DNA from: Cordia subcordata
Lineage: Eukaryota > Streptophyta > Magnoliopsida > Boraginales > Cordiaceae
NCBI GenBank assembly: GCA_028554755.1
Contig: JAPTOF010000001.1
Span: 9,219,001 to 9,283,000, forward strand
Length of the DNA stretch: 64,000 nt
Direction: 5' to 3'
Position 1 is the stretch's first letter, and every line of letters begins with the position of its first letter. The position numbers and the translations under genes are program-made. Under the pieces are notes generated by a model. That model had not been told where the DNA came from and searched no databases. It saw nothing but the letters and a program-made list of their open reading frames with translations. Below, piece after piece: positions 49,814 through 62,100 of this stretch.

Positions 49814-52124
49814 TTAGGTTATTCGGTAATATCTTGATGCCGCCTGACGCCTGGCTATATACCTGTACTTTGAAGGGCCGTCCCACCATGTATTGGTGCT
49901 GAGAATTTCACGTTCTAACCAGTATGGATCGTACTCTTTCTTCTCTCTCAGCCTCTGGAAGAAGCTTCCCCACTGGTCCATTACACGCCTTAGGCGAATA
50001 CTCTTTTGACCACTAAAGACAAACTTGAGGATATCTTTTGCAAACCGGGTGATCTCCTCACCTTCAATGATGAAACAATACTGAAAGGCAGACATCGAAT
50101 GACATCAATCAACAAAGATGTAGTCAAGATGATGCATGTCTGGATCCACTCAGATCCTGACCTCCATATAATGATAGAAATCAATCCTGTCTTGTAAGCA
50201 AATTCTTCATATTCATACTACCATCCATTTGTTGGTCACACGTGTCCAGTTAAAAGGGGAAAATAAACAAACTTCTTTTCTCTGAATGAGGTTTTTTTAT
50301 TTGATCCAAAGAGTTGAACTTACGTCTCTGGTAAAACTACATTAATGCTCAACCAAGAGAATCTTTGAGAGTCCAAAAAATTACCTCCTCTCATGCAGTA
50401 GATGCAAGGGGCACGCACACACACACACACAGAGGGCGGTTGAGGGGGGGGGGGGGAGAGAGAGAGAGAGAGAGAGAGAGTACCACAAATAAAAAACCAA
50501 CAGTTGCCAGTATCACTTGCATAAGCTCATCTAACATCCCTGGGAGACCTTCGTCAGATTCACCAGAATTATCACCACCCCCACCACCTGGGCGATTTCC
50601 ACCACTTCCTCCATCATCAAAGTATTCTTGTTTTTTCATCTGCTGACGTAACATATCCTCTATCGACTGTTCCTTCTTTAAATTTCCTATTGTCTCCTCA
50701 AGGGCTTTCCATGGAGAAGCCTGATGCCAATTTGCAGACAAGTGAGTTGGCTCCTCGACATTGGAAGCACTTTAGAATCTTCTTGAAATAGTGTTCTATT
50801 TTGTTTCCTCTTTCTTTCTTTTTTTGGTGGAAGAAGGGGGGGGGGGGGGGAAGAGGGGGGGTAAGAGAAAGAAGAAAAATACACTGGAAACAGTGCCAAT
50901 CAGTTTTGTTGGGTGGTGAGGTGTAAGAGTTTCATATCTTGTCAGTAATAAGAAAATACTCTGCATCAAGAAACCTCCACAAACAAACACAATGCATTGA
51001 CCAACTATATTGGGGAGGGAGGGAGGGGAAGAAAAACATGAGTTTAACTGGTTATGACATCTACAATTTTTTTTTGGTAGTTAGTTTTAACAAATTTAAC
51101 TTTTTAGGACTAGATGTCACTGCAAAAGAGGGCACATGGCCTGCATCAGACCACCCCTTTCATATGCAGGTAATGTAGAGAGAGACTGGATACAGAAAAG
51201 CCTCAGCTCTAACTGCTTGTTCAGATATGCTAACCTATATAAGAGCAAACAAAACCAAAACTTAATTAGGAAATTAAACAACATCCTGAACTCATCAAAG
51301 TCCTCAGGTACTCCTATTTTTCGGTTAGAAGCAGCAGACTAGTAAGCAGGTGGCCTCAGTACTGGTAAAGGCACATGGCCTGCATCAGGTCACTCCTTTT
51401 CATATGCAGTATTTAGGGAGACTGAATATTAAAAAAAAAGGGATAAGCTCCAACTGCTTAATCAAATATGCTAACCTATATTCAAGCAAACAAAACCACA
51501 ACTTCATTGGGAAATTAAGCAACATCCTTAACTCATCACAGCCCTGAAGGTACTTTTACTTTTTCGGTTAAATGTAGCGAGACTAGTAGGTAGGTGGCAA
51601 TAATGCAGGTCAAAAAGCAAAAGTTATATTCTTAGTATTTCCTTCAAAACAACTGCCTTGCTCAGCAAGCAAAAGAAAAGACAAATTTAAGTAGTCAAAT
51701 TCTGAGAATGAGATAAAGTCAAAGCGTCTCTGCAGGATTCAAGTTTTACAAGCTTTATCATTCCCTTCAACCCCCCTACTCTTCTCTTCTTTAATATCAG
51801 CTTTAGAGATGTACTCCTATTTGAGTGCTTGATTTACCATGTCAAAGAGTTTCAAGAAGATATTACCTCATTACCATTATCTGAGTTGCCTTTGCCGCCA
51901 AATAAACAAACAGTAGTATGTTGCCGCTGTTTTGATGTAGCACCAATAAGTTTAGGACAAAACTTTGGGAGTTTGGAATTCAGATAAATTGATGAAAGTG
52001 TACTCGGTTTGAGAGAAGTCTTAGGAAGCAAAAAGGTCTGCACTGGGGTTACGCATACGATGGGAGGCACGGAAGTAAGTTGGCATGTATTAGTTAAATT
52101 GAAGGATGGCTGCAATGTAGCCAT
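49814..52124 (-). CDS. Unrecognised probable plastid-targeted single-pass membrane protein
   Basis: Three exons join in frame: 52124-51867, 50720-50484, 50080-49814 (253 aa if the last exon reads to its stop). Residues 1 to about 65 are Ser/Thr/Pro-rich and poor in acidic residues, like a plastid transit peptide. A Lys/Gln-rich amphipathic segment (about 90-122) leads to a glycine- and acid-rich spacer (about 123-146), then a hydrophobic helix (about 151-171, MQVILATVGFLFV) crossing an exon boundary. The tail is charged, with SGQKSIRLRRVMDQW and REKKEYDPYWLERE, ending in a WWDGPSKYR motif. It looks like a conserved plant family, but I cannot name it. A good donor (CAG/GTATAT at about 49863) just after KYR suggests a further intron, so the true C-terminus may differ. 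Confidence 0.75.
50413..50482. repeat. CA, poly-G and GA microsatellites abutting a 5' splice site
   Basis: On the plus strand a CA run, a G run and a GA run follow each other and end at the GTAC donor (minus strand) of the plastid-protein gene's exon 2 (exon end 50484). The intron thus begins GTAC followed directly by CT repeats. Confidence 0.9.
51127..51596. repeat. Diverged 239-bp tandem duplication in an intron
   Basis: GGCACATGGCCTGCATCAG starts at 51131 and again at 51370. The two copies share AACTGCTT, ATGCTAACCTATAT, CAAACAAAACCA, AACATCCT and TTTTCGGTTA in the same order, with many substitutions and small indels. Both lie in intron 1 (50721-51866) of the plastid-protein gene. Confidence 0.85.
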
Positions 52125-52922
52125 TTGAATGGAGTTGATCTAATCAATCAGCTTAGTCACTTGGTCAACCACATCAAGCTCAAGCACCCCAGGTATACGA
52201 TATTCAGATATATCTGCACATCAAAAAAACCATCAGAAGTTCTGTAAAATTACTGCTGCAAGGTTAGCTGCCAATGTTATTTGACCTCCCGAATTCACAA
52301 ATGAAAATGAAACAAAAATCTCAGCCCTGAACGTTCTATACCCGCGAAACCTGGATTGTCCCACCCCAGAATTCGAAATTCATTCCCAAAACCCACGAAA
52401 CCCAAACCTGGAGCGTGAACTAAATCACATAAAATAACTAAACATATTAAATGAAAAGATGAGAATAAAATAGCACAAAAACTACACTATAGTTCTTGAA
52501 AAGTGAAGAGAAATGGCTACTAAGTTACAAATGAGAATAAACAAAAAGTACAATGTGGTTATTAATCTACTTGAAACAACATGTTAATAAATTGCAACTC
52601 ACAGTACTTTGAGGTCAAGTGAGGATTTCCTTTTTCTTTTTTTTTTTTGCATGTGTGTGTGCGCGTGTGTGAAAAATGTTGTAGTAATCCATAGGTAATA
52701 ATTTTACTCTTTTCCAGATTTTCTATCTTTTTCCTTCTTTTATCTTAATTTTAGTCATTCAAATGAGTATTGCCACTTCTCTTTTCAAAATTTTAGAAAG
52801 AAAAGTATGCATGTACAGAAAACCAAAACAGATAAACAATTATTGCACCAAAATAAGTACAAAAGTAAATACCAAAATGATAAGGGAGATCTATGTAATA
52901 GTAGTTTGTTATAGTTATGAGC
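52125..52922. other. Upstream region of the plastid-protein gene
   Basis: About 800 bp between the start codon (52124) and the transposon cluster. It probably includes 5' UTR and promoter. A GT microsatellite lies at about 52652-52672. The site where the copia LTR begins is about 52923-52930. No other gene is seen. Confidence 0.5.
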
Positions 52923-52999
52923 TGTCAAATGTAATGCTGCAGTTATAAGCAATAGTTGAGTAACAGACTGGTAGTTACACTACTAGAAATTAACAATTT

Positions 53000-53570
53000 A
53001 GAGACGAAAAAATTCCGTCACAAATATGTAAAATTCCGTCTCAAAACTGGTTTGCTACGGAATTTGAGACAGAAAATTTCCGTCGCAAAAAGCCCCGTCT
53101 CAAATTTTGAGACGGAAAATTCCGTCTCAAATTTACACTTTGTCAAAATTCGTCACTGGCAACATATAGTGACGAAATATTCCGTCTCAAAAGTTTGTCT
53201 CTACTTTGTGACGGAAATTTCCGTCTCTAATTGCGTTAAAACTATTTTGTTGTTGACGAAATATAACGACTAAAATTTCCGTCTCAAATTTGAGACGAAA
53301 ATTTCCGTCCCAAATTAGTCTTAAACTATATGAAAGATGTTGACAAAATATTTCGCCTCTATTCCGTCGCTAAATATTTCCGTCTCTATTCCGTCACAAA
53401 CCTCACCATGTTTTTCTAAAAATTCCGTCTCAATTCTGTCTCTAATGTGATTGAGCTAAAATAATTTCCGTCACAAATACAATTTAACTAAATTTATTTC
53501 CGTCTCAAATCCGTCACTAATGCAATTTGACTAAAATATTTTCGTCTCAAATCCGTCTCTAACATGTTTT
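53000..53570. repeat. CACTA left subterminal repeat array
   Basis: Many copies, in both orientations, of a 9-12-bp word around CCGTCTCAAAT and its complement ATTTGAGACGGAA. In CACTA elements such arrays bind the element's regulatory protein. Irregular spacing and both orientations distinguish it from a CRISPR array. Confidence 0.9.
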
Positions 53571-53979
53571 TTGTTGAAAATATTTTACCTATTTATTTTG
53601 TTATCCACACCTGTTAAACTATAATTATATACCAATCCATCCATTCATACCTATCCATCCATTCAACCACTACAACTCATAAAAGGCATATGTCCTCATA
53701 CATTCCACCAATATACCATTCAACCCATACAATGTAACTCGTACTAGGTCTACACCCAACCAACCATACATTTCACTAAACCATTAAGTCATCAACATAG
53801 TGCCAAATTCCAAATTCACCATAACATAGTTAGATAGTTCACCAAGATAAAAATATCACATAATTATATACTTCACCAAAACTAAAACTAATATAAACAT
53901 AGTGATCCAGACTAATTGTCCAATAGAGTAAAAAGAGACATAGCTAACTATTGTTAAAAGCAGCGCAGGAGTAGTAGGC

Positions 53980-54195
53980 ATAAGAGGCAGGTTGATGCCA
54001 AGCCTAGCAAGTCTCTCATCAACATAAGATGAGATCAATTATGGGATAGAGTCTTTCAATACGTTAAGTTCTGTTGTAATTGAGTTGAGCTTCTCTTCAA
54101 TTGAATGTAGCTTTTCCTTGGTTGATTCGAGCTCAGCCCTTAATGCCGAATCATCACCATAATTGCCATGAACAGAGCTTAATGAGGTAAATCCT
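53980..54195 (-). pseudogene. CACTA Ptta/Transposase_24-like C-terminal fragment
   Basis: The minus strand encodes a coiled-coil-like segment (ALRAELESTKEKLHS, then EEKLNSITTELNVLKDSIP) followed by SSYVDERLARLGINLP, which resembles the C-terminal end of plant Ptta/En-Spm-associated transposase proteins. A TAA at 54039-54041 interrupts it exactly where a Gln is expected. The rest of the protein was not found within the element. Confidence 0.65.
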
Positions 54196-54239
54196 GCAAT
54201 GAGATAGATCCATGAAGCATCTCATTCGTTATATATGAT

Positions 54240-57200
54240 AAATTAAAAGCGGACACCAAAAGAATTGATTACTGAGTCATATGAGGTCGCTATGCCAAGA
54301 ACTTTATTAACATCACATGCACCAAGGCCATATGTACGACCTTTAATACTATCAAAGATCATACTACTTATAATAGCTACAATATAAGCACCATGCAGTA
54401 ATGAATAAAAGAAAAGTAAATTAATTTTCCAGAGGCAATATATAATATTTTACAGGAGAGGTGGAGATCTAAGATGAAGAAAGTTGGTAAAAGATTATAT
54501 TATAGTAGATTAATGGTGCTGCTTGAGACAAATGTCATATGTAATGATATTCTACTGAAGTCAAAGTTATATTCAATCATATTTTTATAAATTGTAAATA
54601 GTTGCGGTAGTACACAGTTTTATTTTTAATTCAACAAAATACATGTCGCTTTTTACAATTTATCCTCCGTATTATAGAAATACTTACTCGTTAACGTTAT
54701 GCTAGTCTTTCATGGTAATATAATACTTAGATGTTGATAATCTAAGTCAACCAATCTACCATTGCACCTTTAATTTGTATATTATTAAGTGTTGAGGATT
54801 CTTAAATTAATAAACTTGAATATAATGGCTGCTGATCAGCAAATGGTAATCACCAACGCAAGTCCTTGTCAGTAAATTCCAAAAGATCATACTACTTATA
54901 CTATCAAAAATGTATTTTTTTTGTTCTTTCCTTAGATTAAGATAAAATATCATGAATTGTTTTTAATATTCTTTTAAAATTTTAAGTTAGCTCTTAATAA
55001 TTATTTATGATTTAGCTTTTTCTTGAACAAAAAAATTAAAGTCTCATCTCTTTTTCTTTCTCTTTTAATGGTAGTAGTTTTATTTATTTTCTAATTTAAT
55101 ATTTGGATGATCTTTTATCTTTTGTGTATTTTTATAGTTAAAATTAATTTTTTAGTTGTTGATATATTGATAAAAAATTATTCAAATTGAATTTTTTATC
55201 TACCAACGATAGTAATATAGCATAATTTTGAATTATAAAGTGGAAACTTGTAATTACTTCTACAATGTTTTTTTTTTCCTAGGTTCCAAAACTTGGACCT
55301 GGGCGCTTCTATCAAAGATCAAATAATTCTAAATATAAAACAAAAATAACAAAAAGGAATACTATCAAAGATCATTTTGATATCTTATAATAAGCTTCCA
55401 CCAAACACAACTATATTTAAAATAATTCTAAATATAAATAGTATATTGTGATTGGAGTAAGAAATTATTTATATTTAGAATTATTTTAGGGTGTACTTGC
55501 AGGTGCAAGATAAGTATCTTACAATAAGCTTACTCCAAACACAACAAAAGTTTCATGCCCTGTAAAGGTAAGTTTGGCTCTGGAAATGGAAAGCCGGACT
55601 GGGCCTTAACATCGCATATTGCAGGAAAAAGCCAGAAGAATCAATAAGTTGAGAGTTCATCAAAAGCTCATACTAATTTTGATGTAATTAACATAGACTC
55701 AATTATTTGCGATGAACATTTATTGAAAGCTCCTAGTTATCATTTCAGTTGCACGCTTATTTTCATGATACAAAAAGTTAGACCAACACAAAATACAAAT
55801 GCTACTAGACATGTATCAGGAAGCAAGATCACAACCAACCCATCAGCACCAATCACGAGCAAAATGCCATTCAAGTATGCTACTTTTTTCTGGTCAAAGC
55901 ATTCAAGTTATGCTATATTGCGACACCTCAAAGTGCACGCGTCTTCTATACTATATAGAAAAGTATAGAGATGCACTTGATTAGAGTAGCTCCTAAAGAA
56001 AACTAAGAAAATAAGATTTTTCTCACTTCAGCCAAAAGGAAAATTCTTAGCAACTATGACAAGAAAAAAAAAGGAGGAAAATAATAGAGAGATAGAAATA
56101 GTTGAACACTTGAACTAAATGCAATTTCTTACTTACTTCAAGTACAGAATTAAATGTTAAAAGAAATCCAAACCTTTTGATGATAAGAAAAGTGGGCCGC
56201 TCTTGTAGACCTGCAAAGATATGCCAATGTTTTGAATTGCATAAGGTTCTTCTTCCAAACAACAACAACAGTCAACAACATTAAACTTAAACATGATTCA
56301 GTGCACAATAAAAGCTTATATCTTGAGCATTTCGTGCATTCATCACTACTGCAACCATTTGTAGTTCGCCAAAACAAAAAGTTAGAAACAAAAAATTTAG
56401 TTCACAATTTATATAATTCTAGTCTCAAACACTTATCTAGAACTTTCTAGACAACTTGATAAAGCTCGTTTGACCTATTAAAAACATGAAGTACACAAAA
56501 TTCTTTCTCCATTTTACTCCTTTACAGATATTGCAAAATAAGTTTAGCAAACACACTAAACTCTGGAGGAACCTTATCAATGCCCTAATAATCCAATACC
56601 TTAACATGATCACTCACATTTCAAACCGGTGAAAAAAAAATAAAGAAAAACAAACAAACAAACAAGCAACACAAAAGATTAACAAACAACACATTAAGAA
56701 TTGATCGTTAACAATGTTCTATTCTTTTATTCGTAAAGCGGGAGAAAACACAAACTGTAATATTAGACGAAAACCACAAACTATAAGTGTGGAACATAAT
56801 GTACAAGGAAAAATATCCCAACCTTGACAGAGGTGACAAGGGAGAAGTTCTACCGAAAGAAGGATGAAGGATGCAGCAGCTTGGGAGAGTGATTGCGCCG
56901 TGGGAGAGCAGATGAATAGCCGCTTGGGAGAGAAAATAGGATGAGTGTGCCGCGGTCTTGATGAGAAGAAAAAAGATTAGGGTTTTGTTTATATATTAGG
57001 TTCAATTGTAATTAAGGCAAAAGTCTAGGGCTATTATTGTCCTTACACAAAATTGGATAATCCTCCCCTCCAAATCATCCCAATTAATTTTTCATAATTA
57101 TATTTTTACTCTCATTAATTGTTTATTTCTTTTAAATTGCTCTCTAAAATAATTTTGTAAATGTATTTTTATATCTACTTTAAATTTTAAATTATAACTA

Positions 57201-57980
57201 AAATATTTTATTCACTTACTAATCAAGTCATATTTTTGTTTTAAGCTTTTACTTTCTAATTTGAATGGTTTCTTTTGAGTTTTCATAAATTATTTTACTT
57301 TCTAAGTTGTTTTACTTTCTAAAATATTCTTCAACTTTTTATATAAATAAAATTATAGTTTTTTAGAGTTTCATAAAATACTTGTGACAAGTTATCTAAT
57401 TTATATTTGTAAAAAAGAAAAGATAAAGGTAAAGTTTCTTTTGAGTTTTTATAAAATGCATATCTTATATATAAGACAATAAACATTGTATCATTCATGT
57501 CAACAACATAAGCATTTTTTACTTATACTTCTAAGTTTTTTCAAACTATTTTGTTTCTTAAATATGTATGACTATTAATTGTAATAGAATAAGTAAATCA
57601 TTTTTATCCTCATTTTGTTTAGTTAGAATTACATATTTGATAAAAATCATTAAATCAATAGCATATCTACAAAAAAAGATCAAATATTGCTAATATAACA
57701 ATTGAATCAAACATTGCTAGTATAAAAAAGTCAACAAACCCCAACTCCCCCCACACACCATCGGTTTAGAAGAGAAAAACCCCGCTTCGCCTCGTCCAAC
57801 GGTTTTTTTGGCAAAAATCCCTACCAGTCCCCTACGGTACTCCAACAAGATGAGGCGGGCCGGAGCAATGCCCCATTACCAACCCCAATAGTAATTTAGT
57901 ATTTATGCCAATTAATTTTAATTTTTTTATAATTCTCTCCAAATTTTTGTCTCTCTTTCATCTCAAGTATTAAAATGTCT
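54240..57980. other. CACTA internal region, mostly non-coding
   Basis: AT-rich interior without a recognisable transposase. A GC-richer stretch at about 56830-56960 reads on the minus strand like a 5' UTR (pyrimidine-rich, with CTCTCCCA repeats) and may be the element's promoter/leader. A 20-bp stem-loop lies at 55419-55487. The region 57720-57890 has a C-rich patch. Confidence 0.55.
55419..55487. repeat. 20-bp perfect inverted repeat inside the CACTA element
   Basis: AAAATAATTCTAAATATAAA (55419-55438) is repeated as its exact complement at 55468-55487 with a 29-bp loop. Nearby direct repeats (AATAAGCTT...CCAAACACAAC at about 55390 and 55530) suggest a small nested insertion or local duplication. 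Confidence 0.8.
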
Positions 57981-57989
57981 TAAATTTTT

Positions 57990-58680
57990 AATAATTTTAT
58001 ATTTCAATTCCGTCTTAGATCCGTCTCAAATAATTTGCTTCTCAAATTTAATAATTTTTATTTTCATAATCTGTCTCTATTCCATCACAATATTCTCAAA
58101 CTTTGTAATATACATTCCGTCTCAAGATAAAATAAATAAATTTTAAAAGAAATCGGTCTCTATTCCATCTCTACTTCATATGTCTCAAAATAAGTAAAAA
58201 GATTTTAAAATATCCGTCTCTATTCCGTTGCAAAATATTTTTTCCTTACAAAAAATAATACTCTAATCGTAATTTCGTTCCTATTCCATCTCAAATATTC
58301 TAAAAAAATTATAGAAAAAATTCGTCTCTATTTCGTCTCAAAAATATTAAAATATTAAAATATTAATATACATTCCCTTTCTAATCCGTCTCAAAACTGA
58401 CAAAAGCAAAAAACTATCATAAAAGTCGTCTCAAATCCGTCTCAAAGATTTATGACACACATTCCGTCACAAATTCCGTCGCCAAATATTATCTTTCCAC
58501 CTTTTGAGACGGAATTTGAGACGAAAAATATTGCGTCACAAATTTCATCGCAAATTCCGTCTCAAATCCGTATACAAGTATGACAAACTTTTTGTGCAAG
58601 AGATCGTTCCAATTCCGTCTTAAATCCGTCTCAATTTGAGATGGAAAATTTCCGTCTCAAATTTTGCGTCTCTAAACTAT
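57990..58680. repeat. CACTA right subterminal repeat array
   Basis: This mirrors the left array: repeated CCGTCTCAAA, CCGTCTCTA and GAGACGGAA words with intervening A/T-rich DNA, ending just before the right terminal inverted repeat. Confidence 0.9.
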
Positions 58681-59155
58681 CAATTTCTAGTAGTGTTATT
58701 TAGAAATATCTGACAACTGTCTATATATATAACTCGTGTAACTGACTCAATAATAGAATAATAATATGCTTCTTTTCTCTCTCTCTTCTTCTTCTTCTCT
58801 CTAGCTTTCATGGTATCCAAAGCAGAAAGATCCTGAATTCTCCATGGCCGATCTTTAAGAAGCTTCATGATCAGAGTTTTTCTTTAAGATTCTGCATCCT
58901 TTCTTCATTCTGCTTCTTCGATTCTGATCATTTGGTGTTTCTCACCATAATTTGCCCCAATTTTCTTACTTTTTTGGGCTAGGGTTTTTGTGATCAATTT
59001 TTTTCTATAAATCCTTCAATTCTCATTCAATTCTTGTTTTGTCTCCATCAATCAACTCCTCTCAATAGTGCGATCCAGAATCATCCAGTTTTTTCTCAAT
59101 ATATACAGTTTTTCACTTGATCTCACTTGATCTTCTCTGCTATCTTGTGTTGGCT

Positions 59156-62100
59156 ATGGCTCCTTCCACTTCAGCAGCTCTTGGTGATGAGGTTACTGGA
59201 TTGAAGCCTTTTCTCCAGAACTTTAATCATACTACCTTTGTGAAGCTGGACAACACAAACTATGCATTTTGGAGGCCTCAAATTCAAGTGTTGTTCAAAG
59301 CATATAAACTGTTTGATCATTTGACTGGCTCAACTCCACCTCCTTCTGCAACTATTTTCCATGCCTCTGGTATAGAAGAATCAAATCCAGATTATATTAA
59401 TTGGCAAATTCAAGATGAACATCTCAAATTGTGTCTTCTGTCCACAATCTCTCCATCAGCACAGCAACAAGTCTCTTATCTGTCAACCACTGCAGAAGTC
59501 TAGAATGCCTTAGTTACTAGGTACAATTCTCCTAATCGGTCTCATGTTTATTAGCTGAAAATGAGACTCTACACTCTATCCAAGGGCACTCTATCTATGA
59601 CTACTTATTTGGATCATGTCAAGACTTTGGTGGATAGTCTTCATAATGCTTCAGAAACTGTTTCAGAAGAGGATTTAGTCATGTATATCCTCAAAGGACT
59701 TCCAACTAAGTATGAGCCTATAAAGGCTTCTATTAGAACTAGACCTGTCCTTATTACATTGGCAGAACTTACTAATCTGTTAATTGCTGAAGAACATCAT
59801 CTCCAAATGAGTCATTCAGTTTCACTCACTAATGCATCCACTTAGCATACTGCTACTGCTTTCTATTCAAATACTTCTCAGAGAGGTAAAGGAAGGAATA
59901 ACAGAGGAAGTAGATGTGGCAGACTACAAACAACATCACAGCCTAGGCCTGTTACTCCATTTTCAGGAATTCTAGGTCCTGCACCGTCATGATCTTCTTC
60001 TTCCCAACCCTCTAGTGCTTAAGGCTTAACAACAAAAGTTTATTGCCAAGTTTGTAGCAAACCAAATCACATTGCACTGAATTGTTGGCATAGGTTTGAT
60101 GGAGTTAACTACCCTTCTGAACAGTTTGCCCCTAAACAAGCTAACATGGTCCAACAATCTACAACTAGTAATCAACAGTCTCCTGCTTCTCAGTCTTGGA
60201 TCTTGGACTTAGGGGCTAATTCACATGTCACCAATGATGCAGCTCAACTTCAGACACTATTTTCTTACACTGGCTCTAATGCTGTGGCTGTAGGAAATGG
60301 ACAACAATTGTAGATTCAGAGTATGGGTAGTGGTATTCTTTCTATTCCTTCTCATTCTTTCTTTCTCTTAGAAGTTCTTCTTGTTCCTCATATATCTCAA
60401 AACCTGTTGTCTGTTCATCAATTCACCATTGATAATAATTGTTCTATTCTTTTCACTTTTAAGGAGGCAATTATACTAGACAACAATTCCCACCAAGTCT
60501 AGTACAAGGTCCCTATAAGCAGGGACTTTACTGCCTTCCAAGTTTCATCTCTTCATCCACTCTTAACAAACCCCAAGCTTTGTCTTTTGTTGCTATTATA
60601 TCAAATCCTGAAGCAAATCTTTGCATCATAAGCTTAGGCATCCCTCAGCAAATGCTTTAGCTGTATTGTCTGAAGTCTTGAATATTAGATTACTTGTTTC
60701 TAGTATAGATTGTGAGGCTTGTTCTTTGGCAAAGGCACATAAGTTGTCATTTTCCTTGTCTTCTTCTGTTGCTAATTTTGCATTTGAGCTTGTACACTCT
60801 GACATCTGGGGCCCTGCTCCTGTAAAATCTAATGTAGGCTATAGACTTTATATTATTTTCTTGGATGACTATTCTAGATATCTGTGGCTTTATCCTTTGA
60901 AGAATAAGTTTGATGCTTATCAAGCCTTTCAAAATTTTCATGCTATGATCACTACTCAGTTTAATTCTATTATTAAGATCTTTAAAACTAATAATGGCAC
61001 TGAGTACTTAAGCCACCAATTTCAAACATTTCTGCATTCATTAAGGACTATTCATCAAACTAGTTGTCCATACACTCTTGAACAGAATGGCAGAGTGGAG
61101 TGAAGGCACAAGCATTTAATTGAAACCACTCTGGCTTTGTTGCATCAATCACACTTACTGTCTTCTTTCTGGATTGAAGTATTAGCTATGGCAAATTTTT
61201 TGATAAATAGATTACCTATTCTTGTTCTTCAACAAAAGTCCCTTTTTGAGGTTCTATATAATCAGGTCCCAGATTATAGAGCTTTCAAAGCTTTTGGCTG
61301 CTTTTGCTATCCTTGGATAAGGCTTTACACTAAGCATAAATCTACTCCTTGTGTTTTTCTGGTTTATTGTTCTACTACCAAAGGGTTTAAGTGTATGGAT
61401 ATAGCCACTCATAGAGTCTACATATCTGGACATGTTCAGTTTAAGGAAACAGTGTTTCCATATGGTAGTTCTACCACTTTGACAACGGATGATTTTCATA
61501 TTCCTTTGCTGTCTACTGAATCATTTGTTGTTGACTCTGGTACTCAGCATTCATTCTCCATGAGTCAACCACTGTCAATATTCACTCCTCCCACATCTCA
61601 TATGCAGTCCACTTCTTAATCCTCAAATGATTCATCATCTAGTTCTTCCTCATATTCTTTTACATCTCATTTTCAGTCAACACCTGCAGAGACATCACTG
61701 TCTATTGATTCTGCTAATGGTTCTCCTATTTTGTCTTATTCTAGTACTTCTTCCATAACTCCTACAGAAGATTCATTGCCTGCAGAATCTTCATCTTCAG
61801 AATCACTCAGCAATCTTGCTCCTTTATCAATTCATCCTATGCTAACCAGGTCCAAAATTGGATGTCTTCCCCTCCTTTGTATCAACTTCATACCCTCATT
61901 ACCACTCCTACTACTCATGAACCTGCTCATATAAAGAAGCAGCCAAGTACCATTGTCGGGTTCATGCCATGACTGAGGAATATCAGGCTTTAATGTTTCA
62001 AAAAGACTTGGGATCTTGTTCCATTGCCTGAAGGAAGACAGTCTATAGGATCTAAATGGGTGTTCAAAATTAAGCACAATCCTGATGGCTCTGTTGCTAG

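Larger units (their letters stand above)
52978..58695. mobile_element. CACTA (En/Spm) DNA transposon, non-autonomous
   Basis: Terminal inverted repeats are CACTACTAGAAATT (52978-52991) and its exact inverse (58682-58695). The 3-bp target duplication TTA flanks both sides (52975-52977 and 58696-58698). Both ends carry dense subterminal repeats of CCGTCTCAAAT/GAGACGGAA type (about 53000-53570 and 57990-58680), the binding-array design of this superfamily. The 5718-bp element is too short for a complete TNP2-type transposase and none is seen, but a remnant of a transposase-associated ORF is present. It lies inside the 5' LTR of the copia element, so it arrived later. Confidence 0.95.

Noticed and set aside
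53000..58680. Dense short repeats that could be taken for a CRISPR-like array
   Set aside because: The repeats are irregularly spaced, in both orientations and confined to the two ends of a CACTA element; they are subterminal binding repeats.
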